A DNA stretch of 63,846 bases, taken from NCBI GenBank assembly GCA_902762375.1, contig CACWNY010000002.1, positions 1-63,846 of the forward strand, in the 5' to 3' direction. Below, one piece after another: positions 7,924 through 15,727 of the stretch. The position numbers and the translations under genes are program-made. A model generated the notes under the pieces. It ran no database searches. It saw only the letters and a list, made by a program, of their open reading frames with translations, and was not told where the DNA came from. The stretch comes from an uncultured Ruminococcus sp. GTDB lineage: Bacteria; Bacillota; Clostridia; Oscillospirales; Acutalibacteraceae. How positions within the stretch are numbered: position 1 is the first letter of the stretch; every line of letters starts with the position of its first letter.

Positions 7924-9663
7924 TCACGGCAAAGAATACTTCACTTTATACTGTTTGTAGTCATTCTTGAATGCCTCATCATTATGCTTGTATTCGTATA
8001 GATATTCGTGAGTACCGAAACTTTCTTCCTTGAGTTCTATCATACATACGGCTATATTTGAACAGTGGTCAGAAATTCTTTCGATATCATTAAGTAAATC
8101 GGAGAAAATAAAGCCAAGTTCAATCGTACATCTTCCCTCACGCAGACGCTTGATATGTCTTAATTTAAGTTCATTGGCAATTTTGTCAATAACCTGTTCA
8201 AGCGGTTCTATTTTCTTTGCCAGCTCTATATCATTGTTGATGTAGGCTCTTGTTGTATTGTCAAGAATTTCAATCAAAGCACATATGACAACATCAAGTT
8301 CACGCACGGCTTTTTCTGAAAAATAAATTTCCTTTTCGTACATTTCTTTTGCCACATATACAATATTTACAGCATGGTCACTGATTCGTTCAAAATCACC
8401 GATGGAATGTAACATCTTAGAAGCTAATGCACTATCTCTGGGACTTAAATTTTTACTGCACAATTTGACAAGATATGTACCCAATACATCTTCATAAACA
8501 TCAATTTTCTTTTCGGTTTCTCTTATTTTGTCAGCAACTTCCTCAGAATAACTCGCAAGTACCGCAAATGCGTCATTAATTGTATCTTCCGAAAGTAATG
8601 CCATTCTGTTGCACATATTATTACACTGCGATGTAGCGACAGCAGGTGTATTCAAAAATCTTTCATCAATAAACGGAGTATCGTCCTCATTGTCTTTATC
8701 AGGAATAGTAAGATAAGTAAGTTTTTCCAGCCACTTGCTCAACGGTAAGAATATTGTAGTTGCTGCTACACTGAATACTGTATGGATAATCGCAATAATA
8801 ATAGGATTTACTGCCTCACCCATAAACTGAAAATCAAGAATGGCATTGAGTATATAAAAGATAATCAGAATAGAAGTCTTACCAATGACATTGAAATATA
8901 AATGTACCAACGCTGTACGCTTAGCTCTTTTCTTTGCTCCGATACAGGAAATCAATGTCGGTACACAAGCACCTATATTTTGTCCAAGAAGAATAGGAAC
9001 GGCAATCGCATAAGTGACACTGCCTGTTGCTGAAAATGCCTGCAAAATACCAACTGACGCTGATGAACTCTGGATAATTGCGGTAAAAGCGATACCTACA
9101 AGCACACCCAAAAACGGATTGGAAAACATCAGCAGAATATTTTTAAATTCAGGATTATCTGCCAGCGGTTCAACAGCGTCACTCATCATACTCATGCCTA
9201 TCATAAGTACAGCAAATCCGATAAGTATAGAACCTGCGTCTTTTTTCTTCTGATTTTTACAGAACATCACCAGACCTATACCCAATATTGCCAGCACAGG
9301 CGAAAAAGTACTAGGCTTTAACAGACTGACAAGTACGCTGTCACCTTTCAGTCCTGACAAACTCAACAGCCATGCAGTTACGGTCGTACCTAAGTTTGCC
9401 CCCATGATGACACCAACCGCTCTGGATAATTTCATAATACCAGAGTTGACAAATCCCACCACCATAACGGTTGTTGCTGATGATGACTGAATTAGAGCTG
9501 TAACCAATGTACCAACAAGAAAGCCTTTGAATGTACTGCTTGTGATTTTTTCCAACAGTTTTTCCAGTTTACCGCCTGAAAGTTTTTCCAGACCGTCACC
9601 CATCGTGTTCATACCGAACAGAAACAGTGCCAGTCCTGCCACAAGATTGAGAACCATCTCCAT
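7924..9663 (-). CDS. Na/Pi cotransporter family protein with PhoU-like domain (NptA/YjbB type)
   Basis: This 579-residue membrane protein has two inverted Na/Pi-cotransporter repeats, each with the substrate motif QSSSA (ALIQSSSATT near residue 55 and AIIQSSSASV near 205). A C-terminal cytoplasmic four-helix PhoU-like region follows from about residue 340. Such proteins move phosphate together with sodium. The start is the ATG at 9663 (MEMVLNLVAG) with GAGGTAAG upstream. The frame stays open to 9828 only because it reads through a dispersed hairpin repeat; that extension is not protein. A single gene, probably with its own promoter inside or beyond the repeat. Confidence 0.85.
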   Translation of the reverse strand: MEMVLNLVAGLALFLFGMNTMGDGLEKLSGGKLEKLLEKITSSTFKGFLVGTLVTALIQSSSATTVMVVGFVNSGIMKLSRAVGVIMGANLGTTVTAWLLSLSGLKGDSVLVSLLKPSTFSPVLAILGIGLVMFCKNQKKKDAGSILIGFAVLMIGMSMMSDAVEPLADNPEFKNILLMFSNPFLGVLVGIAFTAIIQSSSASVGILQAFSATGSVTYAIAVPILLGQNIGACVPTLISCIGAKKRAKRTALVHLYFNVIGKTSILIIFYILNAILDFQFMGEAVNPIIIAIIHTVFSVAATTIFLPLSKWLEKLTYLTIPDKDNEDDTPFIDERFLNTPAVATSQCNNMCNRMALLSEDTINDAFAVLASYSEEVADKIRETEKKIDVYEDVLGTYLVKLCSKNLSPRDSALASKMLHSIGDFERISDHAVNIVYVAKEMYEKEIYFSEKAVRELDVVICALIEILDNTTRAYINNDIELAKKIEPLEQVIDKIANELKLRHIKRLREGRCTIELGFIFSDLLNDIERISDHCSNIAVCMIELKEESFGTHEYLYEYKHNDEAFKNDYKQYKVKYSLP

Positions 9664-9693
9664 AATAAATCTTACCTCACATTTTTTCTGCCT

Positions 9694-9796
9694 TGTCGGG
9701 GACGCTGTCCCCGAACCCCTGTCAGGGGCTTTGCCCCTGAACCCCACAACCTTTTTGAAAAAAGGTTGACCAAAAACTTTTAATTTCACTCCGTTA
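9694..9796 (-). repeat. Dispersed hairpin repeat, copy 2, partial, reverse
   Basis: The h1 arm pair is CAACCTTTTTGAAAAAAGGTTG here, i.e. CCAC/GTGG of copy 1 is replaced by CAACC/GGTTG with pairing kept. A CAGGGGCTTTGCCCCTG hairpin and a terminal CGGGGACGCTGTCCCCG hairpin replace h2/h3. It lies directly upstream of the cotransporter gene. Confidence 0.8.
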
Positions 9797-9831
9797 ATGA
9801 ATTTCTTTGAAAATATTTTTATCTGCAATAT

Positions 9832-9872
9832 CCCAAAAATCCACTCATCACATTATAACAGTAATGAGTGGA
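9832..9872 (-). terminator. Terminator of the SseB-domain gene
   Basis: On the minus strand CCACTCAT pairs with ATGAGTGG around a loop of about 15 bases and is followed by TTTTTGGG. It lies about 50 bases after the stop codon of the SseB-domain gene. Confidence 0.65.
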
Positions 9873-9919
9873 AATAATCAAGTGGAATTTTATATTTTTA
9901 TTTGGTAATATCTTGATAA

Positions 9920-11557
9920 CTATTTTTTCTTGCCGAACAAACCAAACAAACCACCTTTTTTCTTATTTTTTTGTGGATTTATTTTATCTGTATCGGTTTT
10001 TTCGGAAGTGGACGGAGCTTGTTCAGGGATATCTTCGCTTTCATCTTCCGTATGTTCGTGTAGGGTAAAAGGTGTAGAAGGTTCTTCTGTGGAAACAACC
10101 TTACCTGATGTAACATTATGTTCTTTCCGTACAGAGTCTTCTCGGTTAATCTGATTGGCTACCATGTTCAGAATAGATTCTGTGGAAGACACTTGCGGTA
10201 CGACAGGTATATTGATGGTGGTTTCTTTTTCGTCAGTATCGGCGTCGCCTATCATGATTTCCTGATTTTCAGGTTTCTGTGGTTCAAATACCATAGGAGG
10301 CTGTTTACTCATCTCGGTGAGTTGATTTATGGCTTCATCACTGAAGATAAATCCTAATGTGGCGGGATTTAATAAAATGGTATTGACCTCACTGTTCTTC
10401 ATCGTACAGATTTCTTCCAGTGTGACCGCCAACGGAATATCTCCATTCTCACTGAGCATGGCATTGAACTCTTTCATATCCGTAAAAACGGGAATAGCAT
10501 AAGAATTATCTTTAGTGTTGACAAGCATTCTGATAATGAATTTTTCTTCAGGTGCGTTATCGTAACGGAAATCCTCTGCACCGCTGAATACAAATGTGTT
10601 TTCTTTGTACAATGCCTCTGCACCGCTTGAAAGCCATACAGTATCTTTTGGTTTCACGCTTGCCTGCGATACTCCGACTAAAAATGTTGTCTTGAAAATC
10701 CGTTGACTTAACTGACTGGTAAGGGTCATCTGATTGGCTCTCACCTGAGGGTTCGCTATATTGGAACACTCTATACAGCGTATCAGCAAGTTGTAGATAT
10801 CGGAATTATAGGTTTCCCATTTATTATCGGTAGGTGCATTCAATAATTCATCTCTGTCCATCACGAAGGCTTCTCCATCTGCTTTGATGTACAGTATCTT
10901 ATATACGCCGTATCGCTTACAGTTCTCGATAATCTCTTTTGCCTGTTCACCGCTGACTTTGTAGTATTGATTACCAAATGTCTTGGTAGCTTGGGTAAGT
11001 GCTTTGGCTTGTCTTTCTCCTTCGGTGAAAAACATCTTTCCGTCAAAATCTATCGCCGGAAAAATATTTCTTAAACGGTCGCTGTGAACAAAGTATATTT
11101 CCTCCTCACTTTTCCCACTGAGATATTCCTTGAATTTGGCGATGTCTGTATTTCTTTCCAGTCTGAATATTCCTTTCATTTCTTCTACAGGATTGGGTTC
11201 TGTTCCCATAGCTTCTCCTACTATCGGCTGAAGTGGGATTGGCGGTGATTGTGGAGAACGCTGGTAGTATACTTTTAAAAATCTGTCTGACGGAGCTGTT
11301 TTACAGAGGGTTTCTACTATTGCTCGGAATGCCTGCTCATCTGTGTCCCATAAATCAAACTCTTCTTTCGTTATCAGATACTCTGCAATTACTCCGCTCC
11401 CTTCTTCTATCTTCTCCATGTCGGCTATCGTTCCTGTAAAACGCAACCCTCCTGCAAAATCCATGACCCGCAAAAGATAAAATCTTTCGGGATTAGAACG
11501 GAATATCAGATAATTTCCGCTTTCATCGTAATATACCTTTTCAAAATCTATCTTCAT
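9920..11557 (-). CDS. SseB-domain protein of unknown function
   Basis: This 545-residue soluble protein has no signal peptide. An SseB-type domain lies at about residues 340-425, seen as the pattern YAIPVFTDMKEFNAML followed by LLNPATLGFIFSDEAI. The N-terminal half contains an unassigned region with another possible related domain (IYFVHSDRL..FFTEGERQAKAL). The last 120 residues are low-complexity, rich in E, T and S, and end in the basic tail KKKGGLFGLFGKKK, which could contact membrane or nucleic acid. SseB domains occur in enterobacterial sulfurtransferase-associated proteins and in many Firmicutes proteins of unknown role. AGGAGAG lies nine bases before the ATG. It is divergent from the ZIP transporter gene. 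Confidence 0.6.
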   Translation of the reverse strand: MKIDFEKVYYDESGNYLIFRSNPERFYLLRVMDFAGGLRFTGTIADMEKIEEGSGVIAEYLITKEEFDLWDTDEQAFRAIVETLCKTAPSDRFLKVYYQRSPQSPPIPLQPIVGEAMGTEPNPVEEMKGIFRLERNTDIAKFKEYLSGKSEEEIYFVHSDRLRNIFPAIDFDGKMFFTEGERQAKALTQATKTFGNQYYKVSGEQAKEIIENCKRYGVYKILYIKADGEAFVMDRDELLNAPTDNKWETYNSDIYNLLIRCIECSNIANPQVRANQMTLTSQLSQRIFKTTFLVGVSQASVKPKDTVWLSSGAEALYKENTFVFSGAEDFRYDNAPEEKFIIRMLVNTKDNSYAIPVFTDMKEFNAMLSENGDIPLAVTLEEICTMKNSEVNTILLNPATLGFIFSDEAINQLTEMSKQPPMVFEPQKPENQEIMIGDADTDEKETTINIPVVPQVSSTESILNMVANQINREDSVRKEHNVTSGKVVSTEEPSTPFTLHEHTEDESEDIPEQAPSTSEKTDTDKINPQKNKKKGGLFGLFGKKK

Positions 11558-11681
11558 GATTTCTTCTCTCCTTTTGCATAACCTCTTATTTCATATTATA
11601 TCAGCTATCCTATCAAATAGCAAATATATTTTTATCATTTCTGTAATTATTTTTTCCTGTAACTGGATTTTACCGTTTTTC

Positions 11682-11709
11682 TTGACAAATTGATAATAAA
11701 TGATATAAT
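11682..11709 (+). promoter_or_regulatory. Sigma-A promoter of the ZIP transporter gene
   Basis: TTGACA (11682-11687) and TATAAT (11704-11709) are separated by 16 bases. The spacer and flanks closely resemble those of the copA promoter at 39519-39546. Confidence 0.8.
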
Positions 11710-11717
11710 TAATCTGT

Positions 11718-11737
11718 AAGTTAGTTAAAGCTAACTT
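11718..11737 (+). promoter_or_regulatory. Inverted-repeat operator candidate (AAGTTAG-N6-CTAACTT)
   Basis: A perfect 7-bp inverted repeat spaced by six bases covers the expected transcription start of the ZIP gene. Repressors of the DtxR/MntR family bind sites of this general GTTAG/CTAAC kind, so metal-dependent repression is plausible. The regulator is not identified. Confidence 0.5.
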
Positions 11738-11807
11738 CATTGATATCTGAAATTGCTTTGTCAGATTTTTATTTTGTGCATATTCTGAAATCAGAGGTGT
11801 TGTAGAA

Positions 11808-12590
11808 ATGCTCTATGATGTGTTAAACGGATTAAGTGTCCCTTTTCTGGGGACTGTGTTAGGGGCTGGTTGCGTGTTTTTTCTGAAAAAAGACCTCCCT
11901 GTGCTGATAAATAAGGCTTTTACAGGATTTGCAGGAGGCGTAATGGTAGCTGCGTCTGTGTGGAGTCTGATTTTGCCTGCGTTGGCAATGGGTGAAAATG
12001 ATGGTTGGTTTTCGGTTATCCCTGTAGTTGTCGGGTTCTGGATTGGCATACTCTTTCTGTTGCTTCTGGATATCCTTATCCCTCATCTTCACCGTAACAG
12101 CAACGCTGAAGAAGGAATATCTCATCATCTGAAAAAAACAACCATGCTTATGCTGGCTGTCACCTTGCATAATATTCCTGAAGGTATGGCGGTCGGAGTG
12201 GTATATGCAGGACTGATAGCAGGTAATACAGGAATAACTGCTGCAGGAGCTTTCGCTCTGGCATTAGGTATTGCTGTACAGAATTTCCCTGAAGGGGCAA
12301 TCATCTCTATGCCGTTGAGAACAGAGGGTATGAGTAAGAAAAAAGCCTTTCTGTTTGGTATTCTCTCGGCTGTTGTGGAACCTATCGGAGCATTACTGAC
12401 CATATTTGCCTCTGATATCTTTTTGACGATTATGCCGTATATGTTGAGTTTTGCGGCGGGTGCAATGATTTATGTTGTTGTGGAAGAACTTATCCCTGAA
12501 ATGTCGCAGGGAAAACATTCTAATATAGGAACAATCTCTTTTGCCTTAGGATTTTCTGTGATGATGATTTTAGATGTTATTTTCAGTTAG
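11808..12590 (+). CDS. ZIP family divalent metal transporter
   Basis: This 260-residue protein has about eight membrane segments and a histidine/acid-rich loop (HLHRNSNAEEGISHH) after the third. The two metal-binding helices carry HNIPEGMAVG (about residues 122-131) and QNFPEGAIIS (about 162-171). In ZIP proteins these helices move zinc, iron or manganese into the cytoplasm; the second helix has Q in place of the usual H, as in ZupT/GufA-like members. AGAGGTG lies nine bases before the ATG. A strong promoter and operator lie upstream and a hairpin repeat plus terminator downstream, so it is monocistronic. Confidence 0.88.
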   Translation: MLYDVLNGLSVPFLGTVLGAGCVFFLKKDLPVLINKAFTGFAGGVMVAASVWSLILPALAMGENDGWFSVIPVVVGFWIGILFLLLLDILIPHLHRNSNAEEGISHHLKKTTMLMLAVTLHNIPEGMAVGVVYAGLIAGNTGITAAGAFALALGIAVQNFPEGAIISMPLRTEGMSKKKAFLFGILSAVVEPIGALLTIFASDIFLTIMPYMLSFAAGAMIYVVVEELIPEMSQGKHSNIGTISFALGFSVMMILDVIFS

Positions 12591-12599
12591 CCTTTTCTG

Positions 12600-12740
12600 G
12601 CGGTGACAATTAAAAGTTTTTGTCCACTTTTTTCAAAAAGTGGCGGTTTCCAAAGGCGGAGCCTTTGGGCAGGATTTTAAAGGGCGGCAGCCCTTTAACT
12701 CCCCGAAAAAATCCAAAATTTGCGTAAGCAAATTTTGTCA
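12600..12740 (+). repeat. Dispersed hairpin repeat, copy 3, forward
   Basis: h2 is CCAAAGGCGGAGCCTTTGG in place of CAAGGGG/CCCCTTG, again with both arms changed. h1, h3 and h4 are typical. It lies in the 3' untranslated region of the ZIP gene, before its terminator. The gap 12591-12999 holds this repeat, the terminator and the XRE control region. Confidence 0.85.
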
Positions 12741-12756
12741 TATTCCCAAACCTAAA

Positions 12757-12793
12757 AACAGCAGATACCTATAAAAAGTATCTGCTGTTTTTT
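12757..12793 (+). terminator. Terminator of the ZIP gene
   Basis: AACAGCAGATAC (12757-12768) pairs with GTATCTGCTGTT (12778-12789) and is followed by TTTTTT. It is a canonical Rho-independent terminator. Confidence 0.85.
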
Positions 12794-12930
12794 ATGCAAA
12801 ATAAACCCCATATCACTCAATGTTTAACCAAATTAACACAAATTAATTCTGTCATCATTATTTTATGAAAAATGTAACATACTTAATCCTATACAACTTT
12901 ACAATTAACCTTAATACACTGTACTTACAT

Positions 12931-12951
12931 TATAGGACTATCTGTCCTATA
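12931..12951 (+). promoter_or_regulatory. Palindromic operator candidate of the XRE regulator
   Basis: TATAGGAC and GTCCTATA form an exact inverted repeat around TATCT. It lies about 50 bases before the XRE start and overlaps a possible -10 region, which suggests autoregulation. Confidence 0.55.
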
Positions 12952-12999
12952 TGTCAAGAATTTTTTTTGTGTATTGTATCATTTTTATGGGTGATATGC

Positions 13000-13236
13000 T
13001 TGAAACTGCGTATACGGGATTTGAGAGAGGATAATGATTTGACCCAAAAAGAAATTGCAGATATTCTGTTGTGTGACCAGTCGCTGTATTCCAAATATGA
13101 AAGAGGTGAACGGGAAATTCCGCTCCGTTTACTTATCAGACTTGCCGATTATTACCATACAAGTCTGGACTATCTGGTATCACGCACAGACAATCCAAAT
13201 AGGGAAAGTAAATCACAAAAGAAAAAGACCTGCTAA
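13000..13236 (+). CDS. Small XRE-family DNA-binding regulator
   Basis: This 78-residue protein is little more than one Cro/C1 helix-turn-helix: KLRIRDLREDNDLTQKEIADIL, then DQSLYSKYERGEREIPLRLL and ADYYHTSLDYLV. The start is the TTG at 13000 (MKLRIRDLRED), which gives the usual start of this family and has GGGTGAT upstream. The open frame continues upstream to 12865, but that part is hydrophobic, unrelated to the family and overlaps the operator. It is convergent with the LRR lipoprotein gene 26 bases downstream. Targets unknown apart from a likely self-operator. Confidence 0.8.
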   Translation: MKLRIRDLREDNDLTQKEIADILLCDQSLYSKYERGEREIPLRLLIRLADYYHTSLDYLVSRTDNPNRESKSQKKKTC

Positions 13237-13262
13237 GGACAGGTCAGAAAATGTCAAAATTG

Positions 13263-14123
13263 TTATTGCTCCTTGCTGACGGTATAAACGATACCGAGAT
13301 ATTGAGCGTAATCTTTTAAAGTAGCACTATCGTTGGTAGTTGAAAAAGATTTGAGGCTGTTGCAAAAAAGAACAGACTTCGGATTAATATTATCGACAGA
13401 AGAAAGAAAGTAGAGAGAAGAAAGTTTCTCACATTTACAGAAAGCCGCAAAACCAATATGGGAAATGTTGCCTGTAGCGGTGACAGACTGTATGTTAGCA
13501 TTGTAAGCAAAGGCGTAATCGGGAATAATTTCGAGATTTGAAGAAAGGGTAACGGTTTCAAGACAGTTGCAAAAAGAAAAAGCGTTACTGTAGATTTTAG
13601 TAATGGTATCAGGCATAACATAGGAAGTATCGGGTTTGTTTTCGGGGTAAGCAATGAGGGAAAGGAAATCCGAAGTATAAAGGACTCCATTTTCGGAAAT
13701 GTAGCTGATATTGTCATCACAGATGATATTTTCCAAAAATTTGCTGTTGTAGAAAGCAAGGGTGCTGATGTTACAGACAGTGGAAGGGATTGTGACGGTA
13801 TGCACCGCATTGGAATTGCTGTGATTTTCAAAACAGCGTGCATCTATGGTACGGACTTCAAGGTTCTGAATAGTTTCAGGAATGATAACATCTTCTTCTG
13901 TACCTGTATACTTTTTCAACAGGATAGCGTTATCTTTTATGGTATAAGTAAAATCATCATTCTGTGAAAGTTCGCTATCTGTCAGAAAGTATTGTGTAGT
14001 ATCTTCAGTATCGGTTGTATGTTGGGAAGGCGTGGGAATTTTCCCCTCAGTACATGAAACGAATGAAAGGCTTGCTACAGTTACTCCGAACAGATATATC
14101 ACGAATTTAAAAAATTTCAGCAT
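13263..14123 (-). CDS. Leucine-rich-repeat (BspA-like) lipoprotein
   Basis: This 286-residue secreted lipoprotein begins MLKFFKFVIYLFGVTVASLS and has the lipobox FVSC, so Cys24 should be lipidated and anchored outside the membrane. Several LRR_5 units follow from about residue 75, with patterns such as TVTIPSTVCNISTLAFYNS and ITKIYSNAFSFCNCLETV. BspA-type repeats usually mediate adhesion or protein contacts. The start is the ATG at 14123, with GAGGATAA eight bases upstream; the frame open from 14186 has no site. No partner gene is adjacent. Confidence 0.75.
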   Translation of the reverse strand: MLKFFKFVIYLFGVTVASLSFVSCTEGKIPTPSQHTTDTEDTTQYFLTDSELSQNDDFTYTIKDNAILLKKYTGTEEDVIIPETIQNLEVRTIDARCFENHSNSNAVHTVTIPSTVCNISTLAFYNSKFLENIICDDNISYISENGVLYTSDFLSLIAYPENKPDTSYVMPDTITKIYSNAFSFCNCLETVTLSSNLEIIPDYAFAYNANIQSVTATGNISHIGFAAFCKCEKLSSLYFLSSVDNINPKSVLFCNSLKSFSTTNDSATLKDYAQYLGIVYTVSKEQ

Positions 14124-14211
14124 AAAATTATCCTCGCAATGCGTGATTATGTCAGCATTATAGCATAATTTTGTGCAGTTGTTCATTAACTTTTTGTAAA
14201 TTCGTGTGTTA

Positions 14212-14316
14212 GTCGGGGACGCTGTCCCCGAACTCCTGTTTAAGGGCTGCCGCCCTTAAAAATCCCGCCCACTTTTTGAAAAAAGTGGACAAAAACTTTT
14301 AATTGTCATAGCTATA
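14212..14316 (-). repeat. Dispersed hairpin repeat, copy 4, reverse
   Basis: The order is CGGGGACGCTGTCCCCG hairpin, AAGGGCTGCCGCCCTT, h1 CCACTTTTTGAAAAAAGTGG, then TTTTAATTGTCATAGCTATA. It lies between the LRR lipoprotein gene and the tRNA cluster terminator. Confidence 0.85.
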
Positions 14317-14359
14317 GGTTGTTTTTTATCATTTTTTCACCTCATTTGCTTGCAAAAAC

Positions 14360-14387
14360 AAAAATCCCCGTGAACACGGGGATTTTT
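14360..14387 (-). terminator. Terminator of the tRNA Leu-Pro-Val unit
   Basis: AATCCCCGTG pairs with CACGGGGATT and is followed by a T-run on the minus strand, ten bases after the CCA of tRNA-Val. Confidence 0.85.
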
Positions 14388-14396
14388 GAATAATGA

Positions 14397-14473
14397 TGGT
14401 GGAGACTGCAGGACTCGAACCTGTGACCTCTTGCATGTCAAGCAAACGCTCTCACCAGCTGAGCTAAGCCTCC
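14397..14473 (-). tRNA. tRNA-Val (anticodon GAC)
   Basis: The cloverleaf starts GGAGGCT, pairs with AGTCTCC, and ends ACCA. The anticodon stem TTTGC/GCAAG encloses the loop TTGACAT, giving anticodon GAC. The T-loop is GGTTCGAGTCC. CCA is encoded. Confidence 0.95.
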
Positions 14474-14495
14474 AGAAATTGTATAACACATATCA

Positions 14496-14572
14496 TGGTC
14501 GAGGTGACAGGACTTGAACCTGCGGCATCTACGTCCCGAACGTAGCACTCTACCAAACTGAGTTACACCTCG
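14496..14572 (-). tRNA. tRNA-Pro (anticodon CGG)
   Basis: The acceptor stem CGAGGTG/CACCTCG is followed by ACCA. The anticodon stem CTACG/CGTAG encloses TTCGGGA, giving CGG. It is the middle gene of the Leu-Pro-Val unit. Confidence 0.95.
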
Positions 14573-14580
14573 AAAAAAAG

Positions 14581-14667
14581 TGGTGCGGATAACAGGACTT
14601 GAACCTGCATGAAATTGCTTTCATATGGACCTGAACCATACGCGTCTGCCAATTCCGCCATATCCGC
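14581..14667 (-). tRNA. tRNA-Leu (anticodon CAG)
   Basis: This is a class II tRNA of 87 bases with acceptor GCGGATA/TATCCGC plus ACCA. The anticodon stem TATGG/CCATA encloses TTCAGGT, giving CAG. A long variable arm (TGAAA..TTTCA) is present, as expected for leucine. Confidence 0.95.
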
Positions 14668-14703
14668 ACATCTTTATCAAGGACTTCTTACAGTCCGATG
14701 GAT

Positions 14704-14732
14704 ATTATAACACATCGTTTTCAGAATTGCAA
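14704..14732 (-). promoter_or_regulatory. Sigma-A promoter of the tRNA unit
   Basis: On the minus strand TTGCAA (14732-14727) and TATAAT (14709-14704) are 17 bases apart, about 35 bases before tRNA-Leu. Confidence 0.75.
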
Positions 14733-14850
14733 GAGATTTTACAAATATTTTTTGAGATAAAATAAAAAGGGGTTTTTATTTTTCAGATAAAATGCTGACA
14801 AACGAAAAAATTTATGATACAATAAGCTAAAAGATAATGGGGTGATGAAT

Positions 14851-15489
14851 TTGACAGACAAAGAAAAGGCACTTTTAGCGGTAGAAACTTTAAAAAAGGA
14901 ATATCCTGACGCAGAGTGTTCGCTGGAATATACTGACCCTTTACAACTACTGATTGCCACAAGACTTGCGGCACAATGTACGGACGCACGGGTAAATATG
15001 GTAACACCGAAACTTTTTGATACATACAAAGATGTGAATGCCTTTGCAAATGCAAAAGTAGAAGATATTGAAGAAATTATCCGTAGTTGCGGATTTTATC
15101 ATACGAAATCCAGAGATATTATTGCTATGTGTACAACTATCAGAGATAAATTCGGTGGAAAAGTTCCCGACAACATGGACGATTTAGTATCGTTGCAAGG
15201 TGTCGGACGGAAAACGGCAAATCTTGTACTGGGGGATATTTTCGGAAAGCCTGCGATTGTGGTAGACACACATTGTATCAGAATTACAGGAAAGTTAGGA
15301 TTTCACAACAGCAAAAATGCCACGAAAATCGAAAAGATACTTAGAGAAATTTTACCGCCCGAAGAATCGAATAATTTCTGTCATCGTCTTGTACTGCACG
15401 GACGGGCAGTTTGCAAGGCTAGAAACCCTGAATGTGACAAATGTTGTATGCGTGAGTTTTGTCCGTCATGTCAGGGGCTTTGCCCCTGA
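14851..15489 (+). CDS. nth: Endonuclease III (base-excision DNA glycosylase/AP lyase)
   Basis: This 212-residue enzyme removes oxidised pyrimidines from DNA and nicks the abasic site. The helix-hairpin-helix LQGVGRKTANLVL holds the catalytic lysine, the catalytic aspartate follows in VVDTHC, and the four cysteines C-x6-C-x2-C-x5-C (CKARNPECDKCCMREFC) bind a 4Fe-4S cluster. I chose the TTG at 14851 (MTDKEKALL) because GGGGTGA lies about six bases upstream; GTG at 14842 and ATG at 14845 are also in frame but badly spaced. The last residues (CQGLCP) and the stop codon are written by a dispersed hairpin repeat that starts inside the gene. lepA follows in the same direction. Confidence 0.93.
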   Translation: MTDKEKALLAVETLKKEYPDAECSLEYTDPLQLLIATRLAAQCTDARVNMVTPKLFDTYKDVNAFANAKVEDIEEIIRSCGFYHTKSRDIIAMCTTIRDKFGGKVPDNMDDLVSLQGVGRKTANLVLGDIFGKPAIVVDTHCIRITGKLGFHNSKNATKIEKILREILPPEESNNFCHRLVLHGRAVCKARNPECDKCCMREFCPSCQGLCP

Positions 15490-15573
15490 AACCCCATGAG
15501 GGGCGTTGCCCCTTAACCCCACAAACTTTTTGAAAAAAGTTTGACAAAAACTTTTTCGGCTCACTGCGTTCGG
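15470..15573 (-). repeat. Dispersed hairpin repeat, copy 5, reverse, first of a back-to-back pair
   Basis: It begins CAGGGGCTTTGCCCCTG, then GAGGGGCGTTGCCCCTT, then h1 as AAACTTTTTGAAAAAAGTTT, and ends GGCTCACTGCGTTCGG. It overlaps the last codons of nth. Confidence 0.85.
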
Positions 15574-15593
15574 ATTGTTTATCAGAAGTTCGG

Positions 15594-15697
15594 CGGTGAA
15601 AATTAAAAGTTTTTTGTCCACTTTTTTCAAAAAAGTGGGTGGGATTTTTAAGGGCGACAGCCCTTAAATCAGGGGTTCGGGGACGAAGTCCCCGACC
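15594..15697 (+). repeat. Dispersed hairpin repeat, copy 6, forward, second of the pair
   Basis: h1 is CCACTTTTTTCAAAAAAGTGG, followed by AAGGGCGACAGCCCTT and a GGGGACGAAGTCCCC hairpin. It ends about 18 bases before the lepA ribosome binding site, so lepA must be transcribed through the repeat pair or from within it. Confidence 0.85.
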
Positions 15698-15727
15698 TTA
15701 ATTTTATTGATTTGTGGAGTTGAAAAT

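Noticed and set aside
9664..9828. N-terminal extension of the Na/Pi cotransporter
   Set aside because: The extra 55 codons are translated repeat sequence; the ribosome binding site and the family start support the ATG at 9663.
12865..12999. N-terminal extension of the XRE regulator
   Set aside because: It covers the operator and promoter, has no ribosome binding site, and the family begins at the TTG at 13000.
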